64,000 bases of DNA from Dactylosporangium sp. AC04546 (lineage in GTDB: Bacteria > Actinomycetota > Actinomycetes > Mycobacteriales > Micromonosporaceae). Under the pieces are notes generated by a model. That model saw only the letters and a list, made by a program, of their open reading frames with translations. It searched no databases and was not told the origin of the DNA. The position numbers and the translations under genes are program-made. Location: NCBI RefSeq assembly GCF_022095675.1, contig NZ_JAHYSG010000069.1, positions 1 to 64,000 on the forward strand, in the 5' to 3' direction. This document shows, one piece after another, positions 49,396 to 59,939 of the stretch (within the stretch, counting starts at the first letter, position 1; each line of letters starts with the position of its first letter).

Positions 49396-50283
49396 GTGAA
49401 GGTGCGCTTCTTCCTTGTCGCGGCCGTGGCCGCCGCCGTGGCCGCGCCGAGTGCCGCGTCGGCACACCCCGGGCTGCCGCTGAACGTCTTCGATCCGGTC
49501 TCGACCTCGTGGGCCTCGGTGCGCGACGCCACCGAGGCCCAGTTCCACGACGCGGTCGACGCGCGGGCCGGCCAGAACATGATCATGGTCGATCTGGAGG
49601 CCGACAGCGGGGCCGGCGGGCCGCGGTTCGGGGGCGTATTCCAGCGCAACAGCGACGACCGGCGGTGGATCGTCGACGTCACGCTCACCGAGGCCGAGCT
49701 CGAGGCCGGGCCGGTCGACCAGTGGGACCCCGAGCTGCGGCTGGTCGACGTCGAGGTCTACCTGAACCGGGACGGGGTGCGCACGTTCGCGGCGCTCTGG
49801 GTGGAGAACCTGGAGGGGTACGGCTGGACCACCGCGCACGACCTGACCGCCGCCCAGGCCCAGGACCTGTACGAGGCGCAGCGGCGCGACCGGCTGCCGA
49901 TCGACGTCGACGTCTATCCATGGGCGGGCGGCGGCGTGCGGTACGCGATGATCTGGCTGGACAATCCGGGCCACCTTGACTGGCGGCTGCACCTCGACCA
50001 GTCGTCGGCCCAGTTCGCGGCGTCGTTCGACGCGTACTCCGACGCGGGGCTCCGGCTGCTCATGGTCGACTCGGCGGTCCGGACGGGCGCGGGTCAGCGC
50101 TACGCCTCGATCTGGCTGGACAACACGAACGGCCGGCAGTGGCGGGAGCGGCGCGACCTCACCTCGGCGCAGTACGCGACCTGGTGGGACACCTACGCGC
50201 GGGACGGCTTCCGGCTGATCACCTACGAGCGGTACGAGACGGCGGCCGGCACCCGTTACGCCGGGGTCTGGAGGCAGAACTGA
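49396..50283 (+). CDS. Secreted bacterial tandem repeat (BTRD1) protein
   Basis: A 295-residue protein with a signal peptide (VRFFLVAAVAAAVAAPSAAS, A) and four degenerate repeats of about 65 residues. Clear units are RYAMIWLDNPGHLDWRLHLD, RYASIWLDNTNGRQWRERRD and RYAGVWRQN, each followed or preceded by an LTSAQYATWWDTYARDGFRL-type helix. Such BTRD repeats occur in polyglycine-hydrolase-like proteins, but no catalytic domain is attached here. It starts with GTG. Confidence 0.82.
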   Translation: MKVRFFLVAAVAAAVAAPSAASAHPGLPLNVFDPVSTSWASVRDATEAQFHDAVDARAGQNMIMVDLEADSGAGGPRFGGVFQRNSDDRRWIVDVTLTEAELEAGPVDQWDPELRLVDVEVYLNRDGVRTFAALWVENLEGYGWTTAHDLTAAQAQDLYEAQRRDRLPIDVDVYPWAGGGVRYAMIWLDNPGHLDWRLHLDQSSAQFAASFDAYSDAGLRLLMVDSAVRTGAGQRYASIWLDNTNGRQWRERRDLTSAQYATWWDTYARDGFRLITYERYETAAGTRYAGVWRQN

Positions 50284-50331
50284 TGTCACGACTGATGTCA
50301 CGAAACCGGGGGCGGTAGCGTCTGGGGCGGT

Positions 50332-51225
50332 ATGACCGCCGAAGAGTTCACCGCGCTGCGCCCCCGGCTGCTCGACGTCGCCTACCGGGTCGTCGGGACG
50401 GTCACCGACGCCGAGGACGTCGTGCAGGAGGCGTGGCTGCGGTGGTCGGCCGCCGACCGGGGCGGCGTCGAGAACCCCGAGGCGTTCCTGGTCACCGTCA
50501 CCACCCGGCTCGCGATCGACCGGCTGCGCCGGGAGAAGGCCCGACGGGAGGCGTACCCCGGGCCGTGGCTGCCCGAGCCGGTCAGCACCGAGCCCGGCGC
50601 CGACGAGCGGGTGGAGCTGGCCGAGTCGGTGGAGCTGGCCCTCCTCGTGGTGCTGGAGACGCTGTCGCCGCTGGAGCGGGCGGCGTTCGTCCTGCATGAG
50701 GCGTTCTCCCTGCCGTACGCCGAGGTCGCCGCGATCATCGGGCGCACCGAACCGGCGACGCGGCAGCTGGCCCGCCGGGCCCGTGACCACGTGCGGGAGC
50801 GGCGGCCGCGGTTCCCGGCCGGGCCGGACCGGCGGCGGGAGCTGACCGAGCGGTTCCTCGCCGCGTGCCTCGCCGGCGACCTCGACGCGCTCGTGGCGCT
50901 GTTCGTCGCCGATGTCGAGCTGGTCAGCGACGGCGGCGGCCGGGCCAAGGCGCCGCTGCGGGTCATGGCCGGCGCCGACCGGGTCGGGCGGTTCCTCACC
51001 GCGATCTCCAACGAGGAGGGCGCCCGGCACTTCCTGCGCTCGGTCGGCGTGCCCGACGCCGCGGCCTTCGCCCTGGCGATCGAGGGCGTCAACGGCGCGC
51101 CGGCCGCGGTCGTGCGGGCCGCGGGGCGGGTGGTGCTGGTGTTCGCGATCGAGCCGGCCGGCGACCGGATCGGCACGATCTTCCTGCTGGCGAACCCGGC
51201 GAAGCTCGCCGCCATGTCACGCTGA
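50332..51225 (+). CDS. sigJ: SigJ-type (ECF41) RNA polymerase sigma factor
   Basis: A 297-residue sigma factor. Region 2: LRPRLLDVAYRVVGTVTDAE, DVVQEAWLRWS, TRLAIDRLRREKARRE. Region 4: LSPLERAAFVLHEAFSLPYA, EVAAIIGRTEPATRQLARRA. A C-terminal SnoaL-like domain of ~100 residues (FLAACLAGDLDALVALFVAD onward) marks the ECF41 group, in which this domain controls sigma activity. ECF41 genes are known to sit beside oxidoreductase or decarboxylase genes, and the next gene fits. Confidence 0.92.
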   Translation: MTAEEFTALRPRLLDVAYRVVGTVTDAEDVVQEAWLRWSAADRGGVENPEAFLVTVTTRLAIDRLRREKARREAYPGPWLPEPVSTEPGADERVELAESVELALLVVLETLSPLERAAFVLHEAFSLPYAEVAAIIGRTEPATRQLARRARDHVRERRPRFPAGPDRRRELTERFLAACLAGDLDALVALFVADVELVSDGGGRAKAPLRVMAGADRVGRFLTAISNEEGARHFLRSVGVPDAAAFALAIEGVNGAPAAVVRAAGRVVLVFAIEPAGDRIGTIFLLANPAKLAAMSR

Positions 51226-51250
51226 CGGCGGGTCGCGCGTCTGGCGGTAC

Positions 51251-52426
51251 ATGAGCATCGACAAGGGCATCGACATCACCGTCGTCGGCGGGGGCCTCGG
51301 TGGCCTCACCGCCGCCATCGCCTGCGCGGAGCAGGGCCTGTCCGTCCAGCTGCACGAGGCGCACCGCACGCTCGGCGGGCGGGCGCGCTCCACGCCCGGC
51401 CCGTTCGTGGCCAACGACGGCACCCACGTGTGGTACAGCGACGGCGAGCCGTACCGCTGGCTCGCCGAGCGGCGCCTGGTCCAGCCGTGCAGCGCCCCCA
51501 CCGTGGGCGAGCTGCTGCGGTTCCGGTTCCGCCACGGCGGGCGGATCCGGGCCCGGCCACCGGCGGCGCTGCTGCGGATGATCGCGCGGCGGCGCCTCGC
51601 CGCGCCGGTCGACGAGCCGTTCGGCGACTGGGCCGGGCGGCGGTTCGGGCCGGTCGCCGCGCGGGCCGGTGCCGGCCTGGTCGGCGTCATCACGTACACC
51701 GCCGACCCGGGCCGGCTGTCGGCCGCGTTCGTCTGGGAGCGGCTGCTGCGGGCCACCGCGCCCGGCTGGCCGGCCGTCCGGTACGTCCACGGCGGCTGGC
51801 AGGCCATGGTCGAGCGGATGGCCGCGCACGCTCGGCAGGTCGGCGTGCGCATCGCGACCGGCGAGCGGGTCGACGCGCTGCCGGCCGGGCCGGTGATCGT
51901 GGCGACCGGCCTCGACGCGGCCCGCACGCTGCTCGGCGACGACGGGCTGCGCTGGCCGAGCGGCCGGGCCGCGCTCGTCGACCTGGGCCTGCGGGCACAC
52001 CGCCGGGACCCGTTCGTCGTGTCGGACCTGGACGAGGGCGGGTTCCTGGAGCGGTACTCGCTGCCCGACCCGAGCCTCGCGCCGGACGGCCACGCGCTGG
52101 TGCAGATCGAGCTGCCGGCCCGCGACGACGAGCCGATCCCGGACGCGACGGTGCGGGCCGAGGCCCTGGCCGACCTGGCCCTGCCGGGCTGGCGGGACCG
52201 GGTCGCCTGGCGCCGCGACGCCTTCGCGAACCGGCGCACGGGCGCGGTCGACCCGCCGGGTGCCACCTGGCGGGACCGCCCGGCGATCGGGCGAGGCGGC
52301 GGGGTGTGGCTGGCCGGCGACAGCGTGGCCGCGCCGGGCATGCTGGCCGAGGTGGCCGTGAACAGCGCGCGGACGGCGGCCGCGGCTGCCGTGGCGGCGG
52401 TCCGCACGGCCGCCGCCGCCCGCTAG
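51251..52426 (+). CDS. FAD-dependent oxidoreductase (amine oxidase/desaturase-like)
   Basis: A 391-residue flavoprotein. The FAD-binding Rossmann motif is ITVVGGGLGGLTAAIACAEQ, with the ribose-binding Glu in VQLHEAH and GGRARS after it. The C-terminus has the second FAD contact GVWLAGDSVAAPGMLAEVAV. It resembles phytoene-desaturase/NAD(P)-binding FAD enzymes. It follows sigJ by 25 bp and is probably an ECF41 target. Confidence 0.87.
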   Translation: MSIDKGIDITVVGGGLGGLTAAIACAEQGLSVQLHEAHRTLGGRARSTPGPFVANDGTHVWYSDGEPYRWLAERRLVQPCSAPTVGELLRFRFRHGGRIRARPPAALLRMIARRRLAAPVDEPFGDWAGRRFGPVAARAGAGLVGVITYTADPGRLSAAFVWERLLRATAPGWPAVRYVHGGWQAMVERMAAHARQVGVRIATGERVDALPAGPVIVATGLDAARTLLGDDGLRWPSGRAALVDLGLRAHRRDPFVVSDLDEGGFLERYSLPDPSLAPDGHALVQIELPARDDEPIPDATVRAEALADLALPGWRDRVAWRRDAFANRRTGAVDPPGATWRDRPAIGRGGGVWLAGDSVAAPGMLAEVAVNSARTAAAAAVAAVRTAAAAR

Positions 52427-52435
52427 CATGCGGGG

Positions 52436-53101
52436 GTGTCCGAGCACGTCAGACTCCTGATCGCCGACGACCAGGCGATGATCCGGGCCGGGCTGCGGCT
52501 CGTCGTCGAGACGTCCGGGGCGCCGGTCGTCGTCGTCGGGGAGGCCGGCGACGGGGTCGAGGCGGTGGCCGCGGCGCGGCGGCTGCGGCCCGACGTGCTC
52601 GTCATGGACATCGCGATGCCCCGCCTCGACGGGGTGTCGGCGGCCCGGGAGCTGCTCGGCGACCCGCGGCCGCCGCGGATCGTGCTGCTGACCATGTTCG
52701 ACACCGACGAGCACCTGCACGCGGCGCTGCGGCTCGGGGTCAGCGGGTTCCTGCTCAAGGTCTCCCCGCCCGAGCAGCTCGTCGACGCGGTGCGCATCGC
52801 GGCGGCGGGCGACGCGCTCATCGACCCGGCGGTCACCACGCGGGTCATCGCGTCGTTCGCCGCCCAGCAGGTCCCGGGGGAGGCGCCGGAACTGGACGCG
52901 CTGACCGCCCGCGAGCGGGAGGTCCTGGAGCTGCTCGCGCGCGGGCTGTCCAACGCGGAGATCGGCGACCGGCTGGCGGTCGGCGAGGCCACCGTGCGCA
53001 CCCACGTCAGCCGGGTGTTCCAGAAGCTCGGGCTGCGCGACCGGGTGCAGGCGGTCGTGTACGGGTACGAGTCGGGCCTGGTCCGGCCCGGCGGCCGATG
53101 A
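52436..53101 (+). CDS. NarL-family response regulator
   Basis: A 221-residue regulator: receiver with LLIADD, phospho-Asp in VLVMDIAMPRLDG and Lys in FLLKVSP, then a LuxR HTH (LTAREREVLELLARGLSNAE, AVGEATVRTHVSRVFQKLGL). GTG start; nine bases after the FAD gene. Its TGA overlaps the kinase ATG. Confidence 0.93.
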   Translation: MSEHVRLLIADDQAMIRAGLRLVVETSGAPVVVVGEAGDGVEAVAAARRLRPDVLVMDIAMPRLDGVSAARELLGDPRPPRIVLLTMFDTDEHLHAALRLGVSGFLLKVSPPEQLVDAVRIAAAGDALIDPAVTTRVIASFAAQQVPGEAPELDALTAREREVLELLARGLSNAEIGDRLAVGEATVRTHVSRVFQKLGLRDRVQAVVYGYESGLVRPGGR

Positions 53102-54174
53102 GACCGACGCGGCTCGACGTCCTGCTCGCCCTGGCGGTGGCCGGGGCGGGGGTCGTCGAGGCGTACGGCCGCAGCGGGCCCGGGCCCGGGCAGGTCCACT
53201 CCCCCGCCGTCGTCGCCGCCGGCGCCCTGGCCGCGGGCGGGCTCCTGCTGCTGCGCCGCACCGCCCCGGTCGCGGCCCTGCTGGCGCTCACCGCCCTGTC
53301 GGCGCTGCTGCGGCTCACCGTCATGGACGACGACTACCCGCTGGCCGCGTGGCAGTTCTACTCGAACCTGATCCTGGTCCACGGCATCGGCAGTGCCCAC
53401 AAGAAGTTCGGCGGGCTGCTCGCGGTGCTCGCCGTGTACGGGCTGCTGCAGACCCTGCCCGGGCGGGACTTCGCGGAGAGCCTCATCGGCGCCATCTTCA
53501 TCGGCGTCGCCTACGGCAGCGGCATCCTGCTGCGCCGGCAGACCGAGCGGACCGTCCGGATGGCCGAGCGGGCCGCGGTCGCCGCCGCCGAGGAGCGGAC
53601 CCGGATCGCCCGGGAGCTGCACGACGTCATCTCGCACCACGTCGGGCTGATGACGCTGCAGACCGGCGGGGTGCGGCTGCTGCTCGGCGCCGACCCGGCC
53701 CGCGAGCGGGAGCGCGAGCTGCTGCGCGGGGTCGAGCGGGCCGGCCGGGACACCGTCGAGGAGCTGCGGCTGCTCCTCGGGGTGCTGCGGGACACCCCGG
53801 ACGCGGCCGGCGTCGGGCGGCTCGACCGGCTCGCCGGGCCGCTGCGGGAGGCGGGCCTCGACGTGCGGGTCGAGACGGCCGGCGAGCCGCGCCCGCTGCC
53901 GGCGGGGCTGGACCTGGCCGCGTACCGGGTCGTGCAGGAGTCGCTCACCAACGTCCTCAAACACGCGCGGGCGACGGCGGTGCGCGTCGTCATCCGGTAC
54001 GACAGCCGCTCGATGGTTGTCGACGTCCGCGACGACGGCCGGGCGGGTGGCCAGGACGGCAGCGGGCACGGGCTCACCGGGATGCGGGAGCGGGTCGCCC
54101 TGCACGGCGGCACCCTGAGCGCCGGGCCGGCGCCCGGCGGCGGCTACGCCGTCACCGCGACCTTCCCGCTGTGA
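53098..54174 (+). CDS. DesK-like sensor histidine kinase
   Basis: A 358-residue kinase with about four to five spans in residues 5-140, then HisKA_3 (RIARELHDVISHHVGLMTLQ, phospho-His in the first half) and an ATPase domain (VVQESLTNVLKHARATAVRV, VRDDG, GHGLTGMRERV). No extracellular sensor domain is large enough to name, so it probably senses membrane or envelope state. Coupled to the response regulator. Confidence 0.92.
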   Translation: MRPTRLDVLLALAVAGAGVVEAYGRSGPGPGQVHSPAVVAAGALAAGGLLLLRRTAPVAALLALTALSALLRLTVMDDDYPLAAWQFYSNLILVHGIGSAHKKFGGLLAVLAVYGLLQTLPGRDFAESLIGAIFIGVAYGSGILLRRQTERTVRMAERAAVAAAEERTRIARELHDVISHHVGLMTLQTGGVRLLLGADPARERERELLRGVERAGRDTVEELRLLLGVLRDTPDAAGVGRLDRLAGPLREAGLDVRVETAGEPRPLPAGLDLAAYRVVQESLTNVLKHARATAVRVVIRYDSRSMVVDVRDDGRAGGQDGSGHGLTGMRERVALHGGTLSAGPAPGGGYAVTATFPL

Positions 54175-54788
54175 GCCCAGTCCTCGTCGGTCATCCGCAG
54201 GATGCGCAGGCCGATGACGCCGGCGCCGGCGAGGTACAGCAGGCTCCCGCCGATCATCCCGACCGGCCAGATGGGCCCGGTCAGCATGCCGACGACCATC
54301 GCCGGCGGGGCCCACCACGGGGCCTGGCGGCCGTAGGCGAGCGCGAGGCCGAGCAGCAGCACGCCGAGCAGGCCGAGGAACCCGGGCACCTGGAAGCCCC
54401 ACCGCGCGGCCGCGAACGCCTGGTCGCCGAGCTCGGTGGCGCGCTCGACGCCGAGGTCGCGCTCCAGGACGGCGTAGAAGTGGTCGCCGAGCATGAGCGC
54501 GGAGAAGTTCACGATCCCGAGCAGCGCGACCGCGCCGGCGACGTGGCCGAACACCACGGCCCGCTGCCGCACCAGGTGGATCATGCCGACGATGCCGGGC
54601 ACGAGCAGCACCCAGCTCCAGTGCAGCAGGGCGGCGCTGACGGCGACCTGGCCGGGGTGCCGGCCGTAGGCGCCCTCGGCGGCGTCGCCGGCGCGCAGGG
54701 CCGGGTCGGCGAACAGTCCGGCGACGTAGACGACCGGCGCGGCGACCATGCAGATGCCGGCCATGAGGCGGCGCAATCTCTGTGACAT
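54144..54788 (-). CDS. Multi-span membrane protein
   Basis: A 214-residue protein with about six predicted spans: LMAGICMVAAPVVYVAGLF, LLHWSWVLLVPGIVGMIHLV, VAGAVALLGIVNFSALMLG, VPGFLGLLGVLLLGLALAYG, PPAMVVGMLTGPIWPVGMIG and LLYLAGAGVIGLRIL. It is similar in layout to DUF4386-like proteins, but I cannot name it. It is convergent with the kinase and overlaps it by 31 bases. ATG 54788 is used; another in-frame ATG lies at 54797. Confidence 0.7.
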   Translation of the reverse strand: MSQRLRRLMAGICMVAAPVVYVAGLFADPALRAGDAAEGAYGRHPGQVAVSAALLHWSWVLLVPGIVGMIHLVRQRAVVFGHVAGAVALLGIVNFSALMLGDHFYAVLERDLGVERATELGDQAFAAARWGFQVPGFLGLLGVLLLGLALAYGRQAPWWAPPAMVVGMLTGPIWPVGMIGGSLLYLAGAGVIGLRILRMTDEDWAHSGKVAVTA

Positions 54789-54880
54789 GGGCGGCAACGC
54801 TAGGCGCGGGCCGGGCGGGTGTCGTCAGCCGCGACGCGGACGGGGGTCCGCGCCGCGGCTGACCTCGGGTCAGGATCAGG

Positions 54881-55963
54881 TCAGGAGGTGCAGGGCACGC
54901 CGTTGACGCGGAAGTCGGTCGGCGGCGTGACGGTGCCGGTCGCGGCGCCGGAGAAGCCCAGCGACACGCTCGATCCGGGCAGGATGGTCCGGTTCCACGA
55001 GGCGGCGGCGGCCGTCACCGTCCGGCCGGTCTGGGTGGCCGTGGCGTTCCAGGCCTGGATGATGTGCTCCTCGCCGTTGAACGTGAACGTGAGCACCCAG
55101 TCGACGATGGGCGTCGAGCCGGTGTTGGCCAGCACGATGCCGGCCACGAAGCCAGTCGCCCACTGGGAGCTGATGGTGAACGTGACGCGGCAGGAGATGG
55201 CCGGCGGCGGTGGCTGGGTGCTCGGTGACGGGCTGCCGGTGGCCCCGGTCACCGTCACGGTGTTCGTGGCGACGGAGACGTTGCCGGCGCCGTCGCGGGC
55301 CCGGACGTAGTACTGGCCGTTGTACGGCGCGGTGAACGTGGTGGCGGTGACGGTCGCCACCAGCGTCGAGATGAGCAGCCCGTCGAAGCGGTACACCTGG
55401 TAGCCGGTCACGCCGACGTTGTCCGTCGACGGCGACCAGGTGAGCGTCGCGGCCGGGCCGGCCTGCAGGTTGCCGGGCGTGCTCGGCGGCACCGCGTCCG
55501 GCCCGCTGTCGGAGGCCGGCGTCACGACGGTCACCGGGTCCGAGCCGAGCGACGTGTGCCCCAGCCCGTCGTGGGCCGAGACGCGGAAGGTGTACTGCTG
55601 CGCCGGCCGGATGTTCGCCGTGATGGTCACGGTCGTGACGTTGCCGGCCTGCTGGAGCCACATGATGTCGTTGAAGGCCTGGTTGTAGGTGATCGTGTAG
55701 CCCTCGACCGCGCAGCAGCCGGGCGTCGACGCGGTCCAGGTGAGGGTCACCGACGTGGCGGTGGCGGTCGCCCGCAGGCCGGTGGGCTTGGACGGCGGGA
55801 ACGGGGACGTGTTGGGCGCGGAGACCGACGGGATCGGCGGCGCGGGCGTGGAGGCCGCCGCCACCCCGTCGCCACGGCCGCCGCCGGCGGCGACCAGCCC
55901 GACGGCGAGCAGCGCGAACGCGGCGACCGGCGCGAGCCGGCGGAGCACCGGGTGGGTACGCAT
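54881..55963 (-). CDS. Secreted FN3-FN3-CBM2 cellulose-binding-type protein
   Basis: A 360-residue protein with a signal peptide (VLRRLAPVAAFALLAVGLVA) and three modules: FN3 (residues about 58-148, PSKPTGLRATATATSVTLTW), FN3 (about 158-240, PPSTPGNLQAGPAATLTWSP, YYVRARDGAGNVS) and a C-terminal CBM2 (about 258-360) with conserved Trp/Asn positions (SSQWATGFVAGIVLANTG, IQAWNATATQTGR, LPGSSVSLGFSGAATG) and the Cys pair SCRV/PCTS. No catalytic domain is present. It may anchor cells or bind cellulose/chitin. It diverges from the chemosensory operon. Confidence 0.88.
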   Translation of the reverse strand: MRTHPVLRRLAPVAAFALLAVGLVAAGGGRGDGVAAASTPAPPIPSVSAPNTSPFPPSKPTGLRATATATSVTLTWTASTPGCCAVEGYTITYNQAFNDIMWLQQAGNVTTVTITANIRPAQQYTFRVSAHDGLGHTSLGSDPVTVVTPASDSGPDAVPPSTPGNLQAGPAATLTWSPSTDNVGVTGYQVYRFDGLLISTLVATVTATTFTAPYNGQYYVRARDGAGNVSVATNTVTVTGATGSPSPSTQPPPPAISCRVTFTISSQWATGFVAGIVLANTGSTPIVDWVLTFTFNGEEHIIQAWNATATQTGRTVTAAAASWNRTILPGSSVSLGFSGAATGTVTPPTDFRVNGVPCTS

Positions 55964-56090
55964 GCACCGACAGTGGTCAATGCATCAATGGTCGTCAAGG
56001 CCGCGGTGCCCGCCGCCGGGCCGGTCGGCATGGCGTCCGCGAAAGTTCCACGGCGCTCGGCAACTACCGGATATTCCCGAAAAATGCGCA

Positions 56091-56096
56091 TATTCT
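56091..56096 (+). promoter_or_regulatory. -10 box (TATTCT) of chemosensory operon
   Basis: TATTCT in an AT-rich patch ends seven bases before the GTG of the first cheW gene, so the transcript may be leaderless. A related ATATTC lies 20 bases upstream. No clear -35 box is visible. Confidence 0.4.
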
Positions 56097-56103
56097 GTGG
56101 CCG

Positions 56104-56494
56104 GTGGACCGGGAACTGATCTTCAGCGTCGGAGCGCTGCTCTGCGCGTTGCCCCTGGGCGACGTCGTGGAGACGATCCGGCCCCTGCCGTTGCAGGCCG
56201 TCGCCGACAGCGCCGACGCGCTGCTCGGCGTCGCCGTCATCCGCGGGCAGGCGGTACCGGTGCTCGACACCGCGCGGCTGCTCGGGGTGGCCGCGGCGCC
56301 GGCCGAGCGGTTCATCACCACGCGGGCCGCGGTCGCGTTCGCCACCGGGCCGGTGCTCGGGGTGCGCGACGTCGCGCCCGACGCGGCGCTGCCGCTGCCG
56401 CCGGCCCTCGGCGCCGGCGCGGCCCGGGTCGTCACCGCGGTCGGGGTGCTCGACTCGCGGCCCCTGCTGTTCGTGCGCAGTGACGGGGGTGCCC

Positions 56495-56511
<17 letters not shown>
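56104..56511 (+). CDS. cheW: CheW-like adaptor protein (first copy)
   Basis: A 135-residue single CheW domain: ELIFSVGALLCALPLGDVVE, LGVAVIRGQAVPVLDTARLL, and the C-terminal AVGVLDSRPLLFVRSD. It links receptor to CheA kinase. It is the first gene of the operon and corresponds to WspB by position. Its end overlaps cheR by 17 bases. Confidence 0.83.
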
Positions 56512-57927
<1,416 letters not shown>

Positions 57928-57931
<4 letters not shown>

Positions 57932-58452
57932 ACGCCCTGCTCACCCAGCGCCTGGCCGACCTGCGGGAGGCGTTCGACCGCTCGTTCGCCGAGCCGCCGC
58001 GCCAGGAGGTCGCCGGGCACGACGACCTGCTGGCGATCCGGGCCGGCGGCCAGCGGTACGCGCTGCGGCTCTCCCAGGCGGCCGGCCTCTTCCCCGACCG
58101 GCCGGTGACCCGGCTGCCGGGGCCGCTGCCCGCCCTGCTCGGGGTGGCGGGCTTCCGGGGGTCGATCGTGCCCGTGTACGACCTGGCCGCCGTGTTCGGC
58201 GGGCCACCACCGGCGTCAGGACCGGCGGCGGGCGCGCGCTGGCTGGTGCTCGCCGCCGGCGCCCCGCCCGTCGCCCTCGCGTTCGAGGCCCTCGACGGGC
58301 ACCTGCGGGTCCCCCGGGACCGGGTCGTCGAGGAGGCGACCGGCCACGGCCCGCGGGGCTGCCTGCGCGGCATCGTGCCGCTCGACGACGGCGCCCGGCC
58401 GATCGTGGACGTGCCCGCCGTCCGCGCCGCCATCCAGCTGCTCATGAGTTGA
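57928..58452 (+). CDS. cheW: CheW-like adaptor protein (second copy)
   Basis: A 174-residue protein with a helical N-terminal extension ([20 protein letters not shown]) and one CheW domain: [63 protein letters not shown] start overlaps the cheR stop. It corresponds to WspD by position. Confidence 0.87.
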
Positions 58453-58466
58453 ACGGGACAACCGCG

Positions 58467-59939
58467 ATGCCACGACAATGGACCTTCGGCCGGCGGCTCG
58501 GCCTGGGCTTCGCCATCACCATGGTGCTCACCGTCGTCACCGGCACCGTCACGGTGTGGGCGCTCGACACCGTCGTCGCCGGCAAGGACCGGGTCATCGA
58601 CGTCGGCGTCGAGGGACTGGTCGAGGCGCAGCAGCTGCGGGTGTCCCTGGAGGCCAAGTCCAGCACCTCCCGCGGCTACCTGCTCACCGGCGACGCCCGC
58701 TACCGGGCGCAGATGGACACCGCCCGGGCCGACTTCGCCGGCGCGGTCACCCGCCTGCGCGACGTCGCCGACACCGCCGCCGAGCGCCGGCTCGTGGACG
58801 AGGCCGTGCAGGGCGAGCAGCGCCACCAGCAGGCCCTCGACGCCACGATCGCGCTGCGGGCGCGCAGCGCGCCGGTCGAGGCGATCACCGAGCAGTTCGA
58901 GCGGGACGTCGTGCCGGCCCGCGACGAGCTGGACCGCAGCATCACCGCGCTGTACACGCTGCTGGAGCAGGACCTGCGGACCCGCCAGGCCGACGCCTCG
59001 GACCGGGCCTCGCTCGCGGTCGGGCTGGTGATCGGCATCGCGGTCCTCGCCGTCGCGTTCGGCGTCGTCGTCGCCATCATGCTCAGCCGGGCCCTGAGCC
59101 GCCAGGTGGCCGGCACGGTCGGGCACATCCGCAGCTCGTCGGCGCAGCTGGAGCAGGCGGCGGGGCAGCAGGCCACCGGCGCCCGCGAGCAGGCCACCGC
59201 GATGAGCGAGATCACCACGACGATCGAGGAGCTGCTCATCACCTCGCGGCAGATCGCCGAGGGCGCCCAGCGGGTCGCGAAGATCGCCGAGGAGACGGCG
59301 ACGGCGGCCGGCTCCGGCGACGCCACGATCGAGGAGGCCCGCGCGTCGATCACCGCGATCCGCCAGCAGGTCGACCTCATCGTGCAGCACATGCTGGAGC
59401 TCGGGCAGCGCTCGCAGCAGATCGGCGGCGTCGTCGACCTGGTGTCGGAGCTCGCCGAGCAGACGAACATCCTGGCCATCAACGCCACCATCGAGGCGTC
59501 CGGGGCCGGCGAGTGGGGCCGGCGGTTCGCGGTCGTCGCCGACGAGATCCGCAAGCTCGCCGACCGCACCGCCGGGTCGGCCAAGGAGATCCGGGCGCTC
59601 ATCGAGGACGTGCGCGGGGCGGTGAACACCACGGTCATGGCGACCGAGACCGGCGCGAAGGCGGTCGACGCGGGCACCCGGCAGTTCAACGCGGTGACGG
59701 CCTCGTTCCAGCAGATCGCCGACCTGGTCGCCACGACGACCGAGTCGGCGCGGGAGATCGAGCTGTCGACGAAGCAGCAGACGACCGCGGTCGAGCAGGT
59801 CAACGTCGCGGTGACCGACACCGCCCGGGTCACGCGGGAGAGCGAGACCAACGCGGTGCAGACCCGCCAGACCGCCGCCCACCTCGCCGGCCTGTCGTCG
59901 TCGCTGCTGCGCCTCGTCGCCGCGGACCGCGACACATGA
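58467..59939 (+). CDS. Methyl-accepting chemotaxis protein with CHASE3-like sensor
   Basis: A 490-residue receptor: span 1 ([20 protein letters not shown]), a ~140-residue extracellular CHASE3-like helical domain ([20 protein letters not shown]), span 2 ([20 protein letters not shown]) and a cytoplasmic coiled coil. The hairpin tip is [20 protein letters not shown] with [16 protein letters not shown]. No clear HAMP domain is seen. A TTG at 58449 overlaps the cheW stop (TTGA), but ATG 58467 is preferred. Its stop overlaps cheA. Confidence 0.9.
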   Translation: MPRQWTFGRRLGLGFAITMVLTVVTGTVTVWALDTVVAGKDRVIDVGVEGLVEAQQLRVSLEAKSSTSRGYLLTGDARYRAQMDTARADFAGAVTRLRDVADTAAERRLVDEAVQGEQRHQQALDATIALRARSAPVEAITEQFERDVVPARDELDRSITALYTLLEQDLRTRQADASDRASLAVGLVIGIAVLAVAFGVVVAIMLSRALSRQVAGTVGHIRSSSAQLEQAAGQQATGAREQATAMSEITTTIEELLITSRQIAEGAQRVAKIAEETATAAGSGDATIEEARASITAIRQQVDLIVQHMLELGQRSQQIGGVVDLVSELAEQTNILAINATIEASGAGEWGRRFAVVADEIRKLADRTAGSAKEIRALIEDVRGAVNTTVMATETGAKAVDAGTRQFNAVTASFQQIADLVATTTESAREIELSTKQQTTAVEQVNVAVTDTARVTRESETNAVQTRQTAAHLAGLSSSLLRLVAADRDT

